NCBI GenBank assembly: GCA_949775045.1
Contig: OX459110.1
Location: 13,577,452 to 13,641,451 of the forward strand
Reading direction: 5' to 3'
DNA length: 64,000 bases
DNA from: Metridium senile
Taxonomy: Eukaryota; Cnidaria; Anthozoa; Actiniaria; Metridiidae
Part shown: piece after piece, positions 12,201-20,437 of the stretch
Layout of the letters: each line of letters opens with the position of its first letter
How positions within the stretch are numbered: position 1 is the first letter of the stretch
Position numbers and translations under genes: made by a program
The notes under the pieces: model-generated
Told to the model about the DNA's origin: nothing
The model's input: only the letters and a program-made list of their open reading frames with translations
Database searches by the model: none

Positions 12201-15200
12201 GTAGTGTGTTGTGTTTTTGTGGTTAGATGCTTTAAATTTATTGTGTTTCATTTGTGTGGTTCCTAATATGTGTTGTGTTGCGTGAAATGTAATGTAATGT
12301 GGTGTAGTGTCATGCAGTGTCATTTCCACATGTTGATGTACTTTTCTTTTATTAATTCCCTTCACTTTCATCATACCACCGTTTGTTCCACACTTACAGT
12401 CGGATCATACACATCGCTCTTGCATTAAACGCTTATGAACTCAATGAATATTTCTTAAAATAACACCGGAAATTTCTCGCATTAAACCGGGACTTACACC
12501 ACCTACAACCTAAAGGAACACTCTTACATAAGCTTTTAAAAAATTACATAATATATATTTCTTAAAAAAAAAAAAAAACACCACCTACAACATACGCAAA
12601 CACTTCTACATAAGCACTTTAGAATTACATATATATTTATTTAAAAAAACAACTATGCATATCCTTATTTACAAAATATTTTAAGTATGACTCGTACATA
12701 ATTTCAGAACTTCTAAGAAGAATAAAATTCACAAACACTTCATACACATTTAATAACAACACCCACAATGCACACACACTCTTATAGAAAAGAACAAACA
12801 ATTACAACATGTATTTCCTACATACAAACATATTTTTTATATAAAGGATCGAAAACTTTTAAACATATTTATATATACTTACACATACATTTCCTAGAGG
12901 AAACATAAGCACTTAAGAGGTACATATATATTTTATAAAAAAAGTGGACCCCCACTTCATTGGTATAATTGGTAATGCCATATTTCACTTTGCATTTATT
13001 GCATTCCAGTAGTATCTTGCTGGACGGCTGTGGTCCAGACAAAGTGAAAACAATGGCATTGGTGGCCTTGTTGTGCATTGTTAGTGTTTCTTCACAACAC
13101 AAACACATCTTCACGGGCGGACAAAGAAATTTGTTGTACCGTAGTTCACCTTGTCCAGTTAGTCTCCAAAGACCTTCACCCAAACTCAAATCTTCTTTGA
13201 GAAACAAGGGACAATACTGCTCTAGAAATCTCACGTACATCTCCACGTGGTTAGGTGACATAGATGAGAATCCATGATGCAGCATTATTTCAGATATCAA
13301 AAGATATCTCAACGACACACTCGTGCCACGTGAAATAATGCTGTATGATGGCGGGACATGATTCATGGCCATTTTCAGAAAAAGTACACCACGAAAAGTG
13401 ACTTGTCCAGAAAGGATTACCAAGGCATAATCCTCGCTCAGATCTAATTCTTTGTCGATCACAGACCCTGAAGATTTTTGAGTTGCTGAAATACTTCGTC
13501 GACTTCCTTTTGAAACAACTTTTTTTCAGCCAAACGTTTCTCGATCCTGTCCGGCAGAAAACATTCAGCGTTGAAACGTCTTCTGCTAGACATGGTCCTT
13601 TTTTAGCTACACTACCATGTAGGTATTCAAAACATTAAATTCTTTATAACTACTCGACCAATTCAAAACCATTGCTTACTACAAAGGCTACAATCTTCGC
13701 ACCACACGGACTATTTATAGCTACTTGAAAACGAGGCACCACAGGAAACCCAAATAGATGAAGAGCCCACGGTCAATCGTCCAGCGGAAATTAAAATTGA
13801 AATAGATCGAAAGCGGCGAAAAATTGTTTAGTTTAATTAATATATTAACCTTATAAAATGGATAGGTGAAACAAGTTAATCAAATACTTATGTCTTTACT
13901 ATTAAAACTTTGCATATTTACGGCCATTCCAATCCATTTTTTCGATAATCTTCGATATCAATAGATAAAAATCGAAATTAATCGACTGAATTTAGTCGAA
14001 AAAAATGATGCAAATTAATCTATCACCCAGTTTGTGGGACTATTGTAAACTGACTGACAAAAATTCCGTATCTAAACATCAACCACCAATTACCACAAAT
14101 CAACTACAGTTTAATTTTCAAATAACAATTCAACAGGCATTTTCTGTTATCCAATTGAATGATCAATACGATTTAGGTGTTCCGGCTCAAACATTGCCGG
14201 TTCGATAAAATCAATACAATCGATGTGATCGATATAATCACATCAAATTATTTTGTTGTGATTATCGATTTTCATTGATTTCATTGATCAGTTTTCGATG
14301 ATCAATTTTCATCGATGACCCATCGATTGGTATATGGCCAGGTAACAAAGTATGCCTTAAAATACAGAAATATGGTACTGTGGTACTTTGGTACTGTGGT
14401 ACTGTGGTACTTTGGTACTGTGATACTGTGATACTGTGGTACTATGGTACTGTGATACTGTGGTACTATGGTACTGTGATACTGTGGTACTGTGGTACTA
14501 TGATACTGTGATATTATGGTACTGTGGTACTGTGGTACTGTGGTACTGTGATGCTGTGATACTGTGGTACTTTGATACTTTGGTACTGTGCTACTGTGCT
14601 ACTGTGCTACTGTGGTACTGAGATGCTGTGGTACTGAGGTACTGAGATACTGAGATATTGTGGTACTGAGATACTGAGATACTGTGGTACTGTGGTACTG
14701 AGATACTGTGGTACTGAGATACTGTGGTACTGTGGTACTGTGGTACTGTGGTACTGTGATACTGTGGTACTGTGGTACTGTGATACTGTGGTACTGTGGT
14801 ACTGTGGTACTGTGATACTGTGATACTGAGATACTGTGATACTGTGATACTGAGATACTGTGATACTGTGATACTGAGATACTGTGATACTGTGATACTG
14901 AGATACTGTGATACTAGGTATCGATAGCTGCTATATTTTGGTATACAATAGTGCACAATAGTAGTACAGTACACAATAGTAGTACACAATACAATAATGC
15001 GTATAGGTACTATGTGGTACTTGTAGCAAGAAAACAATTATGGTTTGCTGTTCCTATTTCTGGCATGGTATAAATTTTAGCCTAGTGGTTCTTAATCCAC
15101 TGGTTCTTATATGCAGGTTTTTACTGTACATATGTATAATATTGAAGGGTGATTTTTACTTGGCTTTGTTTACTAATTAAAAATAAGCTTATAATTAACT

Positions 15201-16821
15201 CAGTGCTAATTTTTTAATTTTTAGGAGGGCCATAGTGAAAACTACTGGGCAACCAGTAACTATGTTAACCTTCATTAAGACGCATCATCATCATCATCAT
15301 CAATGCTAAAAACATCACACAATTGAGGTTGAAATCAAAAAGGCATTTTAAAACAATTATTTTATTTTATGCATGTATTTTAGACTGGTCAAATCAGGAA
15401 ATGTGTTGTGTTTTTGTTTTTACATCAGACAGCCATTGTCACAGGGCAGCTGTCCGTAAAGCACTCAGTGAGGATCCGAGATGGAACACAGAGTTTACTC
15501 CTTACTCTAAACCAATGATTGTCAAACAGGTAAAAATAATAATAATATAGATGCAGAATAGCTGAATAATTATGTAATTTAGTGAAGGAATGGATGGATG
15601 AATTAATGAGTGGAAAAAATAATTACAGCGCAACACACCTTACTGTGGCCACCTAATTAAAGTTTTGTACAAGTTTACCAATCCGAAAGTGAGAATTTGA
15701 CCGTAATAAAAAAGACATGCCGCGTGACAAATGATAAACACTTTGAAATGTTCAAAGCGAAGACAAGAGTGAAGTTTATAAGTGGCTGAAAAACCTCTCA
15801 GGATGTTTAAATTTGAAAAGGTGTAGCAAACAATTTGAAAAGTGAAACTTTTGAACGCTAAGCTAACTTGTACAAAACTTTAATTGGGTGGCCAGGTGCA
15901 TTATGCTTTAATATATCAATGAATGAATGAGCAAATAATTGAATGTTTACGATCAGAAAACATAACTACAGTAATACCTCTATTAAGCGGTCACCCATTA
16001 AGCAGTCACCCTCTATTAGGCGGCCACAATAAAAAGTCCCAAATCTATTCCTTAACATATTCTATACCTCTATTCAGCGGACAGCCTCTATTAAGCGGCC
16101 ACTTTAGAAAGTCCTGAGGGTGACCGCTAAATAATAGAGGTAACACTGTAAAAAGATCAGAGTAAAGATGGTAATTGTCAGAATAATGACAAAATAATGC
16201 AAGGATAATTTATGGAGGAGTGAGATGAATACATCACACAATAAATATCCATTTTAACTTATAATATTAATAGAAGGAAATAGGTTATTCATCGTGGAAT
16301 GTGAAAATTAAATCCTTTTAATTATAATATTAAGTTATAAAATATGTATTTGTCAGAAAAATGTGCTATTAAGGCCAGCTTCATGGTATCCTGTTAAAGG
16401 TCCTGATGTGACTGGAGGTGAGTTGGGCTGCCTGTGGTAGGGTTATTGATTGCTTCAAATAGTCATTAACAGGTTCCCATTTAAATCTGTACTTATGCAA
16501 ATTTTGTTGATGTGTGCTAAAACACACATATCAACCAATAAGAGAAGTTCTCTTCAGAAATGATATACTCTGATTGGTTGATCTGTGTGTTTAGCACACA
16601 TCAACACAATTTGCATAATTTATACAGCTTTTACCATGCTATTCAAAGAAAAACAAACTAACAAGAAAAGGCATGGTGTGGCTCACACAACAGAGCTTGG
16701 CTCCAAATAATACATAAGTACAGATTTAAATGGGAACCTGTTCATTTTAATATTTGATTTTCAAGTTGCATGGTAGTTCATAGTTATTTGATTACTGATT
16801 GTGTTTTCTGATTGATTATCA

Positions 16822-16860
<39 letters not shown>

Positions 16861-19800
16861 TATTGATTAACTGATTGATTGATTGATTGATTAACTGATT
16901 GATTGATTGATTGATTGATTAACTGATTGATTGATTGATTGATTGTTTGAGTGATTGATTAACTGATTGATTGATTAACTGATTGATTGAATGATTGATT
17001 AACTGATTGATTGATTGATTGGTTGATTGATTGATTAATTGATTGATTGATTAACTGATTGATTGATTGATTGATTGATTGATTAACTGATTGATTGATT
17101 GTTTGATTGATTGGTTGATTGATTGATTGATTAACTGATGTCATGAATATTTCACATTGACAGGAATCTATGAACTTAGAAAATACACTTTCAACCCATC
17201 AAAAAGAGATGAAATTGAGAAATTGTGGGCTCCAATAATTCCTCATCGTAACCAATACAAAGAAGCTATTGGAATCTGGTTCACTGAAGTAGGACAATTA
17301 AATGAAAGTAAGTCTTGAACAAAGCCTATAATATATAAATACTGTGAACCAGAAAAGGGCAGGGGCGCTTGTCAGAAATTTAAAAAATGACCCCTAAAAG
17401 ATACCTGAGTCTTACAAAGGTGGGCGTGGCAACAAGATAGTTTTACCAGCGAAAATTGGACAAAATAATTTATAGTTATTTTGTATTTTTAATAGTCCCA
17501 AAGATGTAAACTTCGAACATGTATACGATTAAAGTCAATTAGAATTGTCTTTGCTGCTATTATTCTTAATATCTAATATCTTATTATCTTTAAAAATACC
17601 CTAAAAGATACCAGCTTTGACTTTTGGTGGCCCGAAAAGCTTTTAGTCACCCTAAACGATACCAAACCCCTGATTTTGACCCCCGCCCTAAGATATAAGG
17701 GAACCCCCAATCACCTACCCCCACCCCCACTACTAGATTGTGGGCTATGTAGAAAGTTGAACATTGGACCCAGGTCCCGATAAAACTTCGCTCACGGACA
17801 TTGGGCAATTCAACATGGCGGACAGATGGGGAAAGGTTTTGTGAACAGTCCTGCGTTCAATTCGAGATTCTGGCCTTAAACTTGTTAAACATGCTTTTAT
17901 TAGAGTCGAAAGTACGACTATCGCATTTCTGACGCCCTTTCTTTTACCACGAGTGCTGCACTAAGGATACTCAAGAATAAAACGTCTGGGTAAACTATTA
18001 TTTGAACTTGTATAGTTTCTTGATTGAACTTTTTTATCTAATTTGTAGTACATGGATCATTTACACCACATGCAATGTTTTGGCAATGTCATCGATATAC
18101 ACTCCGTTTCAGACAATTAGCCACCCATAAGTTAGGGAGTTATAATACTATTATGCTTTTTTTGGCTTGTTTAAACTTTGCTATTTTATAGTTCAACACA
18201 ATTTGACGCCTTACAACAATTTGTGTAGCTTTTGGCAATATCCTCAAAATCTTATGATTTTATTCAGTATTCCTTTGAAAACATTATTCTAGTTTTCTCA
18301 CTCAGTTTTTTTTAGCACTTTATTTTATTTTTGCTGTGTTGATTAGACATTATATTGTAATTCACCAATTGATAAATGCTTGTTATGGTTATTATGTCCA
18401 TATTAATAAGTTAATAATAATCAATAAGACAGGAATAAATATTTTATTAACAGTTTGTTTTAATTATTAAATGAAGCATCAAATATGTTACATGTCTTGA
18501 AAAATAGTGAATTGTATATGTCATTTTAACAGTTACTGTTCAGTCTTCAGTGTTACCTGTGTAAGAAACCAATAAGTTTCAAATACTAAATGCAGTGTGA
18601 CAACACATACCAAGGATATCAGATATTTAATTTTTACAATGTTATAGTACAATTTACATTTCTCCCCTTCATCCTTCTGTTTATAATCGGTGTCACAAAT
18701 CAGTAGTTTGACTGCTTTGGGAAGTTTACAAGTGCAGTCCCTTCAAATAATTGTATTTCCTGTGTCGAATTTGGAAACAATTTCATCTGCTAAATCCACA
18801 ATTTGGGCTGTTATGCGACAAGGGCCTAATCTTCACAAGACAAATTGCTTTCCACACTTTTTAATTTGGCTTTAAAAGTTGGGTTGCTGTTTATTATCTT
18901 CTGTTGAGGTATTGAAGTTCCACAATTACCACATATTTAGTGTACTAGTTCTAGTTTCAATTCTTCTTCTCTTCTTTGCTGAGATACAACTTCTACAAGG
19001 CATGCATGGAGGACAGTCTTGTGGTTCTAGAAATTATAATAAATCTGAACTAATTTTTCATACAACAAAATAAACTATTAAAGAATTAGAAAGAAAAACA
19101 TGATTTCAATCACAGTATACAGGAGAACTAGCACATAATTACAAATCTTGGTACATAAGCAAAATTTGACCTGCACTAGTATTAGGCTGAACCGGCTAAA
19201 GCAAAACTATACACATAGTGCACATATTTTTAAACTAAAGAAATGGTTGGGTATATATTACCTTGTCAAATGCATGATATTAATTATCAAAAAGATTCTA
19301 AGACTAAGACTTTAACCCAAATGTGTAAAACTCCTAAACACAAAATAAATTTCTGCGATATGACATAAATTGGCTAATTTAAAATACATTGCAGTATTTA
19401 CTTTTGCCATTATTATCAATTCACCATTGTAATTATCATTATTATTACAGTTTTGTATAGTATTTATTATATTAATTATGTATAAATAATATAAAAAAGG
19501 TTTTATCTTTTCTGTTGTGAATATACTGGATGGTATATTCTGTAGTTACAATTGAAATGTAAAAAAACTATAAACAGTCAGAGACAAAGCAAATTGTATA
19601 ATTGAACAAACATTTTTTGTTGTTGTATTGTTATCATTATTGTTATTATAATGTCAGCTATATTCCTGTTTTAATGAGCAAATGAGCCATCTAATGTCTA
19701 TATTTATCATTGATTATTGTCTGCATTTACGTATTACACAAATACAAGGAAATGAATACAAGACTTACCTTAGAGACAAATCTGTAGATCATTCTGTGTC

Positions 19801-20405
19801 AATGGCAGCTTAACATATGCGATATACTAAAGTTAATTCAATACAAAGTAACTTCAAATTCAGAAATCAATACAAAACATCAAGATTGAAAATAAAAACA
19901 GCCTTTGATGTGACGCTTTCCACTAGCATATACAGCGGCGAACAGCAAAGAATACATATCTAACTTTGATGATGCGTTCAGAGGAGGGGGGGGGGGGGGA
20001 TGTGGTCACTATAATTTTTCAGTAAATGAGCAACATTTCAGCAAAAGTTAATAATGCTCTATAAAAAAAATCTGCCGTCCCTGGACCTTAGATATCAGTG
20101 AATTGATTTAAAAACTGTTACATTTTTAGTTTACTCCTTGTGGTCTTACAAGGATGGTGACGAGAGACACCAAGCCAGGAAAACTGCCTTTGAAGATGAA
20201 GTATTGAAAAAAGCATGTATGTATACTAATTTTCCCAGATTGTAAGTTTTGTTTTGACTACTATGAAAATCACTAGAGTGGTTAATTGTCCGTTTAAAAT
20301 TTGGCCTTGGGGGTGTGTTTTTTTTGTACCACATGACCAATTTATACCAAAATGATTGGCTGGAAGCGATCACATGGGACAAAATTGAGACAGAATTTCA
20401 AACAA

Positions 20406-20437
<32 letters not shown>

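Larger units (their letters stand above)
7174..15126. mobile_element. ~8 kb TA-flanked foldback-like composite transposon
   Basis: The left terminus CAGTAAAAACCCGCATATAA (7174) and the right terminus (inverse CAGTAAAAACCTGCATATAA, ending 15126) form ~28-bp terminal inverted repeats, each bordered by TA. About 430 bp inside the left end and 200 bp inside the right end lie long arrays of the same 8-bp satellite in opposite orientation (7590-9740 and 14371-14917). Between them lie a 3 kb foldback (about 9935-12945) and a CxC5/KDZ-like gene remnant (12946-13593). CAGT ends plus TA duplication suggest pogo/Tigger-type mobilisation; the tandem-repeat arms recall Drosophila FB elements. No matching DDE transposase was seen inside, so it is non-autonomous or broken. 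Confidence 0.65.
6872..15428 (+). other. NIPSNAP intron 2 (8.6 kb, transposon-filled)
   Basis: It contains a MITE (6908-7110) and an ~8 kb TA-flanked composite element (7174-15126), which together make up most of the intron. Only about 0.3 kb at the right end lacks an identified repeat. Confidence 0.8.
17308..20129 (+). other. NIPSNAP intron 5
   Basis: A 2.8 kb intron. It holds a degenerate CCCCTAAAA-type element (17360-17730), a possible cysteine-rich coding relic on the minus strand (about 18660-19040) and a 14-base G tract (19986-19999). The rest is AT-rich with no pattern I can name. Confidence 0.7.

Noticed and set aside
17815..17850. ATGGCGGACAGATGGGGAAAG start-like context in NIPSNAP intron 5
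   Set aside because: Frame closes after eight codons and the following GT lacks a donor consensus.
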